NCBI GenBank assembly: GCA_948851665.1
Contig: CAQOWG010000003.1
Span: 1 to 64,000 of the forward strand
DNA length: 64,000 nucleotides
Direction of reading: 5' to 3'
Source of the DNA: an uncultured Candidatus Saccharibacteria bacterium
Lineage (GTDB): Bacteria; Patescibacteriota; Saccharimonadia; Saccharimonadales; Saccharimonadaceae
Below the pieces are notes generated by a model, which ran no database searches, had not been told where the DNA came from, and was given only the letters and a program-made list of their open reading frames with translations. The translations under genes were made by a program, and so were the position numbers. Within the stretch, counting starts at the first letter, position 1; every line of letters begins with the position of its first letter. Positions 26,386-34,617 of this stretch are shown here, in pieces.

Positions 26386-26628
26386 CAGCACCCCCAATTA
26401 CAACGCAGCGCAAAGCAAAGCCGCCGCCACGCAAATTATTATCCTGGGGGTGAACATAGCCGGTCCACGTATCCAGGCGGCGCCCGTTGATAGCTGATCC
26501 AGCCGTGCCAGACCACCAAAGGCCATTCGTCGTACGAGCGATGAGGTAGCCGTAGGAACGGTGGTAGAAGCCAGTACGCAGGAACTGGAGAGGCCATTCA
26601 TTAATACGGTTGTAGTTGGGGGTGCTGG
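26386..26628 (-). repeat. CLec-like variable cassette 1, bounded by inverted repeats
   Basis: This is the first of six related cassettes. Read on the minus strand it encodes STPNYNRINEWPLQFL, then YHRSYGYL, WWSGTAGSA and GFALRC. This is the end of a C-type-lectin-like domain of the FISUMP and DGR-target type. TAA lies in frame five codons upstream and no start codon is present, so it cannot be expressed alone. Uniquely, both ends carry a 19-bp inverted repeat, CAGCACCCCCAAYTACAAC (26386-26404 and 26609-26627), with 18 of 19 matches. Variable residues after LRTG include F, I, L, G, N, R, D, Y, H and P. Confidence 0.75.
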
Positions 26629-26685
26629 AAAAGTCCGGTTAAACGCCGACATTAATAAAACGCCCAACTTCTCCCCTATTCCCCC

Positions 26686-26714
26686 TTGTATTTTTTCTTA
26701 TAATGCGCTATAAT
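26686..26714 (+). promoter_or_regulatory. rpsT promoter
   Basis: TTGTAT (26686-26691), a 17-nt spacer and TATAAT (26709-26714). An AAGGA ribosome binding site precedes the ATG. Confidence 0.75.
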
Positions 26715-26756
26715 TACCCTCAGATGTTAAATATTATCTAATAATAAGGAATTTTC

Positions 26757-27110
26757 ATGCCGATTATCAAATCCGCAAAAAAAGCCGCTCGCCAAGCCGT
26801 CAAACGCACTGAGCACAATCAAGAAATCAAAAAGAGCATCAAAACCGCCGTCAAGGCTTTCAAAGCCGATCCTACCCCTGCTAACCTTTCCAAAGCTCAG
26901 TCCGAATATGACAAAGCCGTCAAAAAAGGCCTTTTAAAGGCTAATACCGTCAGCCGCCGCAAAGCCGCTTTGGCTAAGTTCGCCAAGGCTACCGCCGACA
27001 AACCAGCTGCCGCAAAAGCCAGCAAACCTGCCACCAAGGCTACCAAAACCACCAAAACTGCTACCAAAAAACCAGCCGCCAAGAAAACTACCGCCAAAAA
27101 ATCCGCCTAA
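26757..27110 (+). CDS. rpsT: 30S ribosomal protein S20 with a histone-H1-like tail
   Basis: Residues 1-85 match S20 (MPIIKSAKKAARQAVKRTEHN ... NTVSRRKAALAKF), a primary 16S rRNA-binding protein. The last 32 or so residues are a Lys/Ala/Pro/Thr repeat tail (KPAAAKASKPATKATK and similar), so the total is 117 residues against about 85-90 normally. The tail resembles histone H1 or HU-like DNA-binding tails and may add rRNA or DNA contacts; this is inference. It has its own promoter and an AAGGA site 7 nt before ATG. Confidence 0.93.
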   Translation: MPIIKSAKKAARQAVKRTEHNQEIKKSIKTAVKAFKADPTPANLSKAQSEYDKAVKKGLLKANTVSRRKAALAKFAKATADKPAAAKASKPATKATKTTKTATKKPAAKKTTAKKSA

Positions 27111-27218
27111 CCCCGCCAAAGCATCAGCAAAAGAGTTTTGGACACAAATACTTGTTTAACAAGTAGCAACAGCCTCTTAACGTCATAATAAGACTTAGGC
27201 TCGGGTAAATTGTATACT

Positions 27219-27354
27219 GATAAGCACACCTAGCTTTCTAATGGCATAATGAGATTTAGACCAGATTTACGTTTGTCAAATATACAACACATTTACGTGT
27301 TGTATATTTTATCAATAGGCAAGTGCTGCTATTAGAAAGCTAGGTGCGTTTATC
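27219..27354. repeat. Nested inverted repeats between rpsT and holA
   Basis: The outer arms of 24 bp (27219-27242 and 27331-27354) match at 22 positions (GATAA-C-CACCTAGCTTTCTAAT). The right arm overlaps the last codons and stop of holA. An inner 13-bp perfect stem lies at 27278-27309 (AAATATACAACAC, ATTTAC, GTGTTGTATATTT). It could be a bidirectional terminator or a small MITE-like element. Confidence 0.55.
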
Positions 27355-27975
27355 GGCAATGTGACTTATATGTGCCAAAAGCCCTTTTACCAACGTCCAC
27401 GGTTCCACCCCTGTCGATTTCATCTGTCGGTCTACTTCTGCCATCCGTTTCAGAATTGCCCGCTCTCGCTCCCCGCCACGCGAAAGCTCATATTTCTTCA
27501 CCATCTGTGACACTAGCAACCCAAAAAACATATATGGATCCTGCGTCGCCTCAATCTTTGCCACCTCTTTCAGGGCTTTCCCCCCATCCCGCAAGGCCAA
27601 ATCCAAAATCCCAAACGCCACCCTCGGATCCACTTCTGTCACATTCTTGAACTCTTTGAAGTCCACGCCCTTTTCCGCCAAACGTTTATATCCAGTCGAC
27701 CTCTTATCAACCTTCACTTCCCAAATCACCACTTCATGCGCACTGTCAGCATAATCACCGATTTTTTCCCAAATTTCCGCCCGCTCCGTCAAGTTCTTCA
27801 GTAAAATCCGCCGCTTTCCGTCTTCAAAAGCCCCAAACAACGTCGTCCCTTGAAAAATGCTCGGCAGGTCCATCAAGTTCAGAGTCTCCCCCTCATACAC
27901 CTCGTAATCCGTTCCTAGCACTCGGCGCATTTCTTGCTCCGCCGCCGCCCGATTCTCTCCGTAAATCACCTTCAT
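27340..27975 (-). CDS. holA: DNA polymerase III delta-like subunit (clamp loader)
   Basis: The 211-residue protein begins MKVIYGENRAAAEQEMRRVL, like the strand-helix start of HolA, and continues with FEDGKRRILLKNL, HEVVIWEVKVDKRSTGYKRL and a C-terminal helical collar domain. Delta opens the beta clamp during loading. It is much shorter than E. coli delta (343 residues), in line with reduced CPR clamp-loader proteins. The start at 27975 forms an ATGA overlap with the mutM stop; the open frame extends to 28083 inside mutM without support. Confidence 0.75.
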   Translation of the reverse strand: MKVIYGENRAAAEQEMRRVLGTDYEVYEGETLNLMDLPSIFQGTTLFGAFEDGKRRILLKNLTERAEIWEKIGDYADSAHEVVIWEVKVDKRSTGYKRLAEKGVDFKEFKNVTEVDPRVAFGILDLALRDGGKALKEVAKIEATQDPYMFFGLLVSQMVKKYELSRGGERERAILKRMAEVDRQMKSTGVEPWTLVKGLLAHISHIADKRT

Positions 27976-28913
27976 TCGCACACTTCCGGCATCAATTTCT
28001 CTACATAGCCCACCTGTGCCCGTCGGGAGGAAATCGAACTTGTCTCCTCCCAATCCTCCGGCGCTGGCTGGCACTTCGGGCAATAATGCGTCCCTCGCCC
28101 CGTCACTCGTGTTTTCAAAATCGTCTCACCACAACGATTACAAGCCTTCCCCTCTCTGCGAAACACTTCCGCAAAGTTCTCCAAGTAATTCCCAGTCGTG
28201 CCATCTGGCTTAATATAGGTCGCCATCGTCGACCCACCAGAGTCAATCGAACGCTCCATCGTCTCTCGCGCCCCCAAAAGCAACCTTGATACTTGCTTTT
28301 CGCTCAAATTCCCTGCTTTCTCCGCTGGATGCACACCCGCATAAAAAAGCGATTCATCTGCATAAATATTTCCCAGCCCCGCAATAATTTTTTGGTCTAA
28401 AAGTACCGCCTTAATCGGTGCCTTTGCATGCCTCTGACATTTTTCATATAGCTCATGAGCATCCATCTCCCACGGCTCTGGCGCCAGCGCTGCAATAAAG
28501 GAATCCTCTTCTACCGCCTCTGTTCTGAGTATCTTCACAAAACCAAACTTTCGCTGGTCATTAAAGAACAATTTCCCCTCATCGAACACAAAAATTACTC
28601 GAGTCTGCCCATTCGGCAAATCCGCTATAAAATTATTACTCGGATGCCCACCTGCAAAAGTCTCCCCATCATCTGGTCGCCAGATTAACTGCCCCGTCAT
28701 CCTTAGATGTACCATCAAAGTCCACCCGTTATCAAGGTCAATCAAAAGTGCCTTCCCTCGACGCCTCAAACCTTTAACCATGGCATCCTTCGCTACCCCT
28801 GGATTACCTTGACAACTTTTCTCAGTCAACACAATCAACTCGCGGATCCGCCGTCCCTCAATACACGGCACCAACCCCCGCTTAATCGTCTCAACCTCTG
28901 GTAACTCTGGCAT
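27972..28913 (-). CDS. mutM: Formamidopyrimidine-DNA glycosylase
   Basis: MutM (Fpg) removes 8-oxoguanine and other oxidised purines. The 313-residue protein has the catalytic N terminus MPELPEVETIKRGL (Pro1 nucleophile, Glu2), the helix-two-turn-helix region (LLDQKIIAGLGNIYADE) and the C-terminal zinc finger (CNRCGETI...YCPKCQ). A short tail follows the finger. It is the first gene of a pair with holA (ATGA overlap). TATAAT lies 9 nt upstream of ATG, so the leader is very short. Confidence 0.97.
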   Translation of the reverse strand: MPELPEVETIKRGLVPCIEGRRIRELIVLTEKSCQGNPGVAKDAMVKGLRRRGKALLIDLDNGWTLMVHLRMTGQLIWRPDDGETFAGGHPSNNFIADLPNGQTRVIFVFDEGKLFFNDQRKFGFVKILRTEAVEEDSFIAALAPEPWEMDAHELYEKCQRHAKAPIKAVLLDQKIIAGLGNIYADESLFYAGVHPAEKAGNLSEKQVSRLLLGARETMERSIDSGGSTMATYIKPDGTTGNYLENFAEVFRREGKACNRCGETILKTRVTGRGTHYCPKCQPAPEDWEETSSISSRRAQVGYVEKLMPEVCE

Positions 28914-28952
28914 AATACCCCCATTATATCACTTTCCTGCTATAATTATCTC

Positions 28953-29777
28953 ATGAAACGTTCTCACCTCGTCCTCGGCTCCTTCTGCGTTGCGCTTGCC
29001 ATCGCCGACATCACGCTCGCCCTTACCTTACCGTCCCCTGCCCCAATTTCCGCCCAGTCCACCCCTACATTCGACGGTTTCGACTACTCTTGGATCGACC
29101 TCAATCCTTATATTGCTCACGCTGGCGGCGGCATTCTTGGCTGTACCTATACCAATTCCTATGAAGCGCTTCTTTCCAACTACCAACTCGGCCACCGCCT
29201 CTTTGAATTTGACTTCTCCCTTTCCAGCGACGGTGAAGTAGTCGCTACGCATGACTTCATTACTACCTCTGCGGACGCCTTCAACTCAACACTAGTCGAG
29301 GATCAATTCCACCCCATCTCCCTTAATCAGTTGTTTGATTTTCTCTATCATCACCCCGACGTCTATATTGTCACCGACACAAAATACACTGACGAGCCCT
29401 CCACTCGCTCCCTTCTGGGACAACTATGCTCCGCTGCCGAAGACCTTCTTGACCGAACTGTCCTCGACCGTTTCATCATCCAAATTTATCACCCCGATAC
29501 GCTTCCCTGGGTCATGGATATCTATCCCTGGAAATCCATCATCTACACCCTATATGCTAACCCTGAATGGACCCCCGAAAATGTCGCTGCCTTTGCCAAA
29601 GAAAGTGGCGTCAAATATATTACCATTTTCTACGCCGCTGCTAGCGATGAAGCGCTCAAACTTTGGCAATCCGCCGGTCTCTACGTCGGTGTCCACACTG
29701 TCAATGACCTTGGGACCGCGAGAGAAGCTTTCTCCCGCGGCGTCAGTAATATTTATACCGATTATCTATTACCCTAA
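28953..29777 (+). CDS. Exported glycerophosphodiester phosphodiesterase-like protein
   Basis: The 274-residue protein has an N-terminal signal or anchor segment (about residues 5-35). A GDPD-type TIM barrel follows, with the first histidine in YIAHAGGG (His56), acidic metal ligands in FEFDFS (Glu85, Asp87) and the second histidine in VATHDF (His100). The usual HRG motif reads HAG, so the arginine is changed. Such enzymes split glycerophosphodiesters into glycerol-3-phosphate and alcohol, possibly feeding on host lipid or teichoic acid fragments. TATAAT lies exactly 6 nt before ATG (leaderless). Confidence 0.8.
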   Translation: MKRSHLVLGSFCVALAIADITLALTLPSPAPISAQSTPTFDGFDYSWIDLNPYIAHAGGGILGCTYTNSYEALLSNYQLGHRLFEFDFSLSSDGEVVATHDFITTSADAFNSTLVEDQFHPISLNQLFDFLYHHPDVYIVTDTKYTDEPSTRSLLGQLCSAAEDLLDRTVLDRFIIQIYHPDTLPWVMDIYPWKSIIYTLYANPEWTPENVAAFAKESGVKYITIFYAAASDEALKLWQSAGLYVGVHTVNDLGTAREAFSRGVSNIYTDYLLP

Positions 29778-29778
29778 C

Positions 29779-32211
29779 TTATAACTCACCCCAGTTTTGT
29801 CCTATTGTCACCTCAGCCTTCAGTTTCACTGCCAACTCTGGCGCTACGTTCTCCATCTTCTCGACTAATATCTTCGACACTTCCTCAGCCAAATTCTCGT
29901 CACATTCGATAATCAACGAATCATGTACTTGCATGATCATCTCTGCCCCCTTCGGCAAGGCCACTTTCACCGCCAGCATCGCTCGCTTCATCAAATCCGC
30001 CTCTGTTCCCTGAATCGGCATATTTTGCGCTGCCCGCTCTGCCCCCGTCCGAACAATAAAATTACTCGACAATACGTCCGGTGTTGGTCGCCGACGTCCA
30101 TAATATGTTTCCACATATCCTTGTTCCCGCGCCTGAACAAGTACTTTATCCAAATACTCCTTCACCGGCTTCCGCAGTTCAAAATACCGCTCAATAAAAT
30201 CTTTTGCTGCGTTTAGGCTCATCCCCGTCGCCTCCGACAGCCCCCGCACGCTCATCCCATAAAGCACACCAAAATTAATCACCTTTGCTGCTCTACGCTG
30301 CGTCTTTGTCACATCCTCTGGTGCTACTCCAAACGCCTCTGCCGCCGTCTTGGTATGAATATCTACATCACTATTAAAATCATCAATCAATGCCTGATCC
30401 CCTGCCAGCACCGCCGCTAGTCTCAATTCAAACTGCGAGTAATCCGCGCTTACTAGCACTTTACCCGGTCCAGCGATAAACCCCGTTCGAATCTGTCGCC
30501 CTACTTCTGTTCGCACCGGAATATTCTGCAAATTCGGGTTCGTTGACGATAGCCGCCCTGTCGCCGTTACATTCTGATTAAAAGTTGTGTGCACCCTATC
30601 CGCTTTGTCTGCCAACTCTGGTATCGGCTCAATATAAGTCGAAAGTAGCTTCGCCGCCTCACGATATTCCTTTATTTTCTCAATAATCGGATGATATTTC
30701 TGCAATTTATCCAGCTCTTTCGCTCCCGTCGAATACCCCCGTGAACCTTTTTTGATTCCCTTCGTTGGTAACCCCAATCGTGTAAAAAGCACTTCTGATA
30801 GTTGCGCTGGCGAGTTGACATTAAATTCCGTTCCTGCCAGCTTCCAAATCTCACGCTCTCGCCCCACTACTTCTTTCAAAAACTCCTCTTTTAGACCCTC
30901 AAAGTACGGCCGGTCAATCAGCATCCCCCGCTCTTCCATCTCATATAATACTGGTATCAATGGCAAATCAAACTCCATTAAAATCTTTTTTAGTTCCGGT
31001 TTAGTCTCAAACTCTGCTTTCTGTCGTTCATATTCAACCTTTTCATCCTGTCGCTCTAAATTCCGTACCAGCGGATTTAGCAAAAAGACCCCTTGCGCTA
31101 AATCCCAAAACCCTGCCCCCGCAAATATCCTCTCCGCCACCTTAGCGTTCTTATGCATCAAATCTTTTACATTCCAGCTCAAAATCAACCCATCCGGCAT
31201 CTCCACCGGAATCTCCAAAGTCTGTTGGCTCAACCCCGCTGAGGCTTTTTTCTCCGCCCTTGCCGCCCGTTGTTCACTTTTTGACGGTCTCAAGGCATTG
31301 CGCGTCTGCGCTTTCATTTCTTTGACAACTTGCCCCGCATTACCACGCGCCCGCAGAAACTTCCCCACCAGCGTCCTAAATTCCAACTTCTTCAGTGCTG
31401 CCACCACCCTCTCATCATCTATTTCAAGATCCGGCAAATCATTCAATTTCACGTCCACATCAGTCATGATCTTTGCAAGAAAGTATGACATCTTAGCGCT
31501 TTCACGACCCTTCGTCAGCTTCTCCGCTATTTTCCCCTCAATCTTTCCCGCGTCTAAGGCCTCGTAAACACCATCCAACGTCCCGTAACTGCCCAATAAC
31601 TTCACTGCCGTCTTCTCCCCGATGCCCGGCACCCCTGGGATATTATCCGACGCATCCCCCTTTAATGCCTTCAAATCCAAAAATTGCGCCTTTTTGATGC
31701 CATATTTCGCTTCCACTGCCGGCACATCCAACTCCTCCAGTCGCGAAAAGCCCTGCAAAATCCGATACATCCGAGTGTTTTCATCCACTACCTGCAACAT
31801 GTCAAGATCCGAAGAAACAATAAAAGTTTCGTAGTCGCCGTCTTCATCCGCCTGTAAGGCCAGCGTACCAATAATATCATCTGCTTCGCAGTCATCACAT
31901 TCCACAAATCCCCACCCTAATGCTTTTACCAACTCCTTCAGGAGCGGTATCTGTGCATAAAAATCATCACCCGGCTTCACTCGCCCCGCCTTATACTCTG
32001 GATACACTGCCTTACGCCGGCTAGTTGAAGTCCGCGAATCCCAAGCTACTACGACTTTTGTCGGATCGAGTTTCTGTACGATTTCCATTGCAATCGCTGC
32101 GAATCCATACACCCCACCAGTCGGCGCGCCATCAGAAGTCGAAAGCGCACCCATCGCATAATACCCTCTATAAAAGACTGATTTCCCGTCGATAATCACT
32201 AAGCGCTTCAT
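29779..32211 (-). CDS. polA: DNA polymerase I
   Basis: The 810-residue protein contains the N-terminal 5'-nuclease domain (VAWDSRTSTSRR, CEADDIIGTLA, GDASDNIPGVPGIGEKTA), a short middle region with no intact 3'-5' exonuclease motifs, and the polymerase domain (SADYSQFELR motif A, RRAAKVINFGVLYG O-helix, QVHDSLI motif C). It should fill gaps and remove primers but not proofread. TATAAT lies exactly 6 nt before the ATG (leaderless). CLec cassette 2 ends directly against this -10 box, so the -35 region lies in the cassette tail. Confidence 0.97.
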   Translation of the reverse strand: MKRLVIIDGKSVFYRGYYAMGALSTSDGAPTGGVYGFAAIAMEIVQKLDPTKVVVAWDSRTSTSRRKAVYPEYKAGRVKPGDDFYAQIPLLKELVKALGWGFVECDDCEADDIIGTLALQADEDGDYETFIVSSDLDMLQVVDENTRMYRILQGFSRLEELDVPAVEAKYGIKKAQFLDLKALKGDASDNIPGVPGIGEKTAVKLLGSYGTLDGVYEALDAGKIEGKIAEKLTKGRESAKMSYFLAKIMTDVDVKLNDLPDLEIDDERVVAALKKLEFRTLVGKFLRARGNAGQVVKEMKAQTRNALRPSKSEQRAARAEKKASAGLSQQTLEIPVEMPDGLILSWNVKDLMHKNAKVAERIFAGAGFWDLAQGVFLLNPLVRNLERQDEKVEYERQKAEFETKPELKKILMEFDLPLIPVLYEMEERGMLIDRPYFEGLKEEFLKEVVGREREIWKLAGTEFNVNSPAQLSEVLFTRLGLPTKGIKKGSRGYSTGAKELDKLQKYHPIIEKIKEYREAAKLLSTYIEPIPELADKADRVHTTFNQNVTATGRLSSTNPNLQNIPVRTEVGRQIRTGFIAGPGKVLVSADYSQFELRLAAVLAGDQALIDDFNSDVDIHTKTAAEAFGVAPEDVTKTQRRAAKVINFGVLYGMSVRGLSEATGMSLNAAKDFIERYFELRKPVKEYLDKVLVQAREQGYVETYYGRRRPTPDVLSSNFIVRTGAERAAQNMPIQGTEADLMKRAMLAVKVALPKGAEMIMQVHDSLIIECDENLAEEVSKILVEKMENVAPELAVKLKAEVTIGQNWGEL

Positions 32212-32223
32212 CTTTTTATTATA

Positions 32224-32523
32224 TCATGTCATTCCTCTTCTAGCATAAGAGTAAGGCATATGCACGCAGAGCAGAGCATAACCAAGGCCGCGAAAATTGT
32301 TATACTGAACATGGATAATACCAGTCCACGTAGTTAGGTAGCGCCCATCGGTAGCTGAGCTAGCCGTATCCGACCACCAAAGGCCACCAGTCGTACGCCC
32401 GTTGAGGTAGCCATGGGAGCGATTGTAACCACCAGTACGCAGGAACTGGAGAGACCATTCATTAATACGATTATAGTTGGGGGTGCTGGCGTGGCCGCAC
32501 GTCCCGGAGCACGAGGTCGAGAA
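32224..32523 (-). repeat. CLec-like variable cassette 2
   Basis: Minus-strand frame: CSGTCGHASTPNYNRINEW, then YNRSHGYL, WWSDTASSA and GYALLC, ending at TGA 32224-32226. It is the most diverged copy (LLC for LRC, SLQF for PLQF). It shares about 40 bp of extra 5' sequence (encoding STSCSG-CGHA) with cassette 3 only. No start codon with a ribosome binding site is seen. It sits between the promoter of polA and the divergent kinase gene. Confidence 0.75.
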
Positions 32524-32586
32524 GGACCTTGCAAGGCACCTATTGAGTTTGCCATTTTCTCCCTTGAATGCTACACTTATACCAGT

Positions 32587-33180
32587 ATGAAAGATACTTC
32601 AAATCTCAACATTCTCGCCGTTGTCGGTATGACCGGTAGCGGTAAATCCGTAGTCGTCGACTACCTCACCTCCATGGGAATCCCCAAGGTCCACTTTGGT
32701 AATATGATCTACGCCGAAATGGCCAAACGTGGCATCGAACGTACCCCTGACGGCCGTAGCGAAAAAGAATTCCGCGAAATGATCCGCGCCACTGAAGGCA
32801 AAGATTGGGTTGGTCGCCAAGCTATAGCCGAAGCCAAAGACCTCATCTCTGCAGGCCAAAAAACCGTCGTCCTCGACGGGCTCTATTCCTGGACCGAGTA
32901 TCGCCTCTTCCAGCACGAATTTCCAGGCAGTCTCACAACCATCGCCGTTGTCGCTCCCCGTTCCCTGCGTTACGCTCGGCTCGCAGCTCGCCCCGAACGC
33001 CCTTTTACCCCTGAAGATGCCCGTTTTCGCGACTATGCCGAAATCGAGGGCCTTGAAAAAGGCGGTCCTATCGCTATTGCCGACCACTATTTGCTCAATG
33101 ATGGCACAGAAGACCATCTGTTGACCCAGCTCAAAGCAGTCTTAACTGATATCAAGCTCACACCAAAAAACGCGTCCTAG
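32587..33180 (+). CDS. P-loop nucleotide/dephospho-CoA kinase-like protein
   Basis: The 197-residue protein has a Walker A loop VVGMTGSGKS near residues 13-22 followed by a short alpha/beta core. It resembles archaeal-type AAA_17/AAA_18 and dephospho-CoA-kinase-like proteins more than CoaE itself. The substrate is uncertain: a nucleotide, nucleoside or CoA precursor. The start was set at 32587, because upstream codons of the long frame lie in cassette 2. TACACT is 9 nt before ATG, with TTGCCA 17 nt further upstream, so the transcript is leaderless or nearly so. Confidence 0.7.
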   Translation: MKDTSNLNILAVVGMTGSGKSVVVDYLTSMGIPKVHFGNMIYAEMAKRGIERTPDGRSEKEFREMIRATEGKDWVGRQAIAEAKDLISAGQKTVVLDGLYSWTEYRLFQHEFPGSLTTIAVVAPRSLRYARLAARPERPFTPEDARFRDYAEIEGLEKGGPIAIADHYLLNDGTEDHLLTQLKAVLTDIKLTPKNAS

Positions 33181-33219
33181 AGCCCCTAGGCGCGCTAAAA
33201 AGGCATTCTCAACCAAGCC

Positions 33220-34131
33220 TCAACCTACCATTCTCACCTCACCACGTTTTTTTACCTCAATCTTCTGCCCCCTCACTCTTACAAACTCCCCTTCCCCCTG
33301 TATTATCACTTCTGCCGGTTCTTCAAATTCCAAGACATCGCCCTCTGTCTCCGATAATGGTATCCCTTTCGTCATGCTCCTAAACATAAACCTTAGTAGC
33401 CCAAACAGCCGCCTCAATCGCTTCGTTCCGCTACCAAACTTCCCTACCTCTAGATACCAATCTCCCCCCTTCATCACACCGCCTACCCGTGGCCCATTCA
33501 CTGCTAAATAATCCGTCATACCGGTCATTTTTTGCCCATTCAGCTCAAAATCCGGCAATATCTGTTTACACCGATGCTTAAAGTACCAGTTCTTCAGCGC
33601 CCAAAGTGAAAAGAACCGCCCCGTTTTTCCAGTTTTTAGTTTTTCACGCACTTTTGGCTCCTCAAACACCATCGTCGAGGCAGCAAGCATCCCCACCGTC
33701 ACATATCCTAATGCATAACGCCAATGTTTTTCGTCAATTCTCACTTCTAGCGGATAAACTGATTTTATTTCGTCCGCTTCATACTTTCGCACCACCTCTT
33801 TTACACCGCCCGGCACTCCCAATATTGACCCCAAGTCATTAAAATTTCCATAGGCCAAACCCGATAATGTTACCATCTTCTTTGACTGAATTACTGCATT
33901 TAGCGTCATCGTCACAGTCCCATCTCCACCGGTCGCCAGTACCAAATCTCCATCTATCAAAATCCCCGCCAAATCTCGGGCATTCTGTTCCAGTGAAGCC
34001 TTCTTTACCTCATATTTCCCCACCAAATATCCCCTCAATCCCCCAAGCTCGCTCAAAACTTGCTCGCGTATTAGCGCTTGTTTAGACGAACGCGGGTTAT
34101 AGACTACAACTAGTCTCTTCACCCTTAACAA
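33220..34131 (-). CDS. Diacylglycerol kinase-family lipid kinase
   Basis: The 303-residue protein has the DAGK catalytic domain: VVYNPRSSK near the N terminus, the nucleotide loop LATGGDGTVTMTLN, YGNFNDLGS, and a C-terminal beta-sandwich ending in a V-rich tail. It probably phosphorylates diacylglycerol or a related lipid, recycling it into phospholipid synthesis. Its start overlaps the end of the VirB2-like gene by 7 nt, so the two are co-transcribed downstream of rpoD. Confidence 0.88.
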   Translation of the reverse strand: MLRVKRLVVVYNPRSSKQALIREQVLSELGGLRGYLVGKYEVKKASLEQNARDLAGILIDGDLVLATGGDGTVTMTLNAVIQSKKMVTLSGLAYGNFNDLGSILGVPGGVKEVVRKYEADEIKSVYPLEVRIDEKHWRYALGYVTVGMLAASTMVFEEPKVREKLKTGKTGRFFSLWALKNWYFKHRCKQILPDFELNGQKMTGMTDYLAVNGPRVGGVMKGGDWYLEVGKFGSGTKRLRRLFGLLRFMFRSMTKGIPLSETEGDVLEFEEPAEVIIQGEGEFVRVRGQKIEVKKRGEVRMVG

Positions 34132-34610
34132 CCTTCATCCCTAAGAGCTGCATTGATTTCACCCGTCGACATCCCCTGATCTTTCAATTTCTGACGCTTC
34201 TCACTGCAAGTCAAATCACCCCAATCATCCTCATCCTTATCTTCGTCGCCATACTTAATCGTTCCACCACCGTCAATCGGATTCTCATCCTGGCGGTCAT
34301 CCGACGGCAAATCACTACCAGGATTCGATGGGTCTGGTACTCCCCCTGGAATCAACCAACTCACCACCGAAAACATCACCACCCAAGCAATCAGACCAAT
34401 TACTGTGTTAAGTAAGCGTTGTTTCGCTGCTGCCACTTGAGACTCGTTGTCCCGCGCCATCAGATACATAATACCGGCCACTACCACGCCTATCACCGCC
34501 GCCGCCCCAAGACCATATGACAGAATCTTCACCACAAGCCCCAATAGCCCCTCAATCCCCAAGTCTTTATCAAGGATACTCGTCGTCTGATCAGCTAAAA
34601 TCTGAAACAT
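34125..34610 (-). CDS. VirB2/TrbC-like two-helix pilin protein
   Basis: The 161-residue protein has two membrane helices (about 21-50 and 65-88) separated by a short basic loop (DNESQVAAAKQR), as in VirB2/TrbC-type pilins and the related CPR proteins. An acidic, Pro/Asp-rich tail follows and ends with a small helical domain bearing two cysteines. The tail is longer than in classical VirB2. It may supply the extracellular part of the secretion-like system whose coupling ATPase lies at 6.9 kb; this link is inference. It is 8 bp downstream of rpoD. Confidence 0.7.
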   Translation of the reverse strand: MFQILADQTTSILDKDLGIEGLLGLVVKILSYGLGAAAVIGVVVAGIMYLMARDNESQVAAAKQRLLNTVIGLIAWVVMFSVVSWLIPGGVPDPSNPGSDLPSDDRQDENPIDGGGTIKYGDEDKDEDDWGDLTCSEKRQKLKDQGMSTGEINAALRDEGC

Positions 34611-34617
34611 ATTCCTC

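Noticed and set aside
26398..26667. Overlapping ORFs in other frames of the six cassettes (all containing a VLMNGLSSSCVL-like string)
   Set aside because: They are alternative frames of the CLec frame. The CLec frame has the WWS and GFALRC motifs and the variable-codon pattern; the other frames do not.
32224..32586. Long plus-strand frame extending the P-loop kinase upstream to 32413
   Set aside because: The upstream part is the complement of cassette 2. The P-loop homology and promoter fit a start at 32587.
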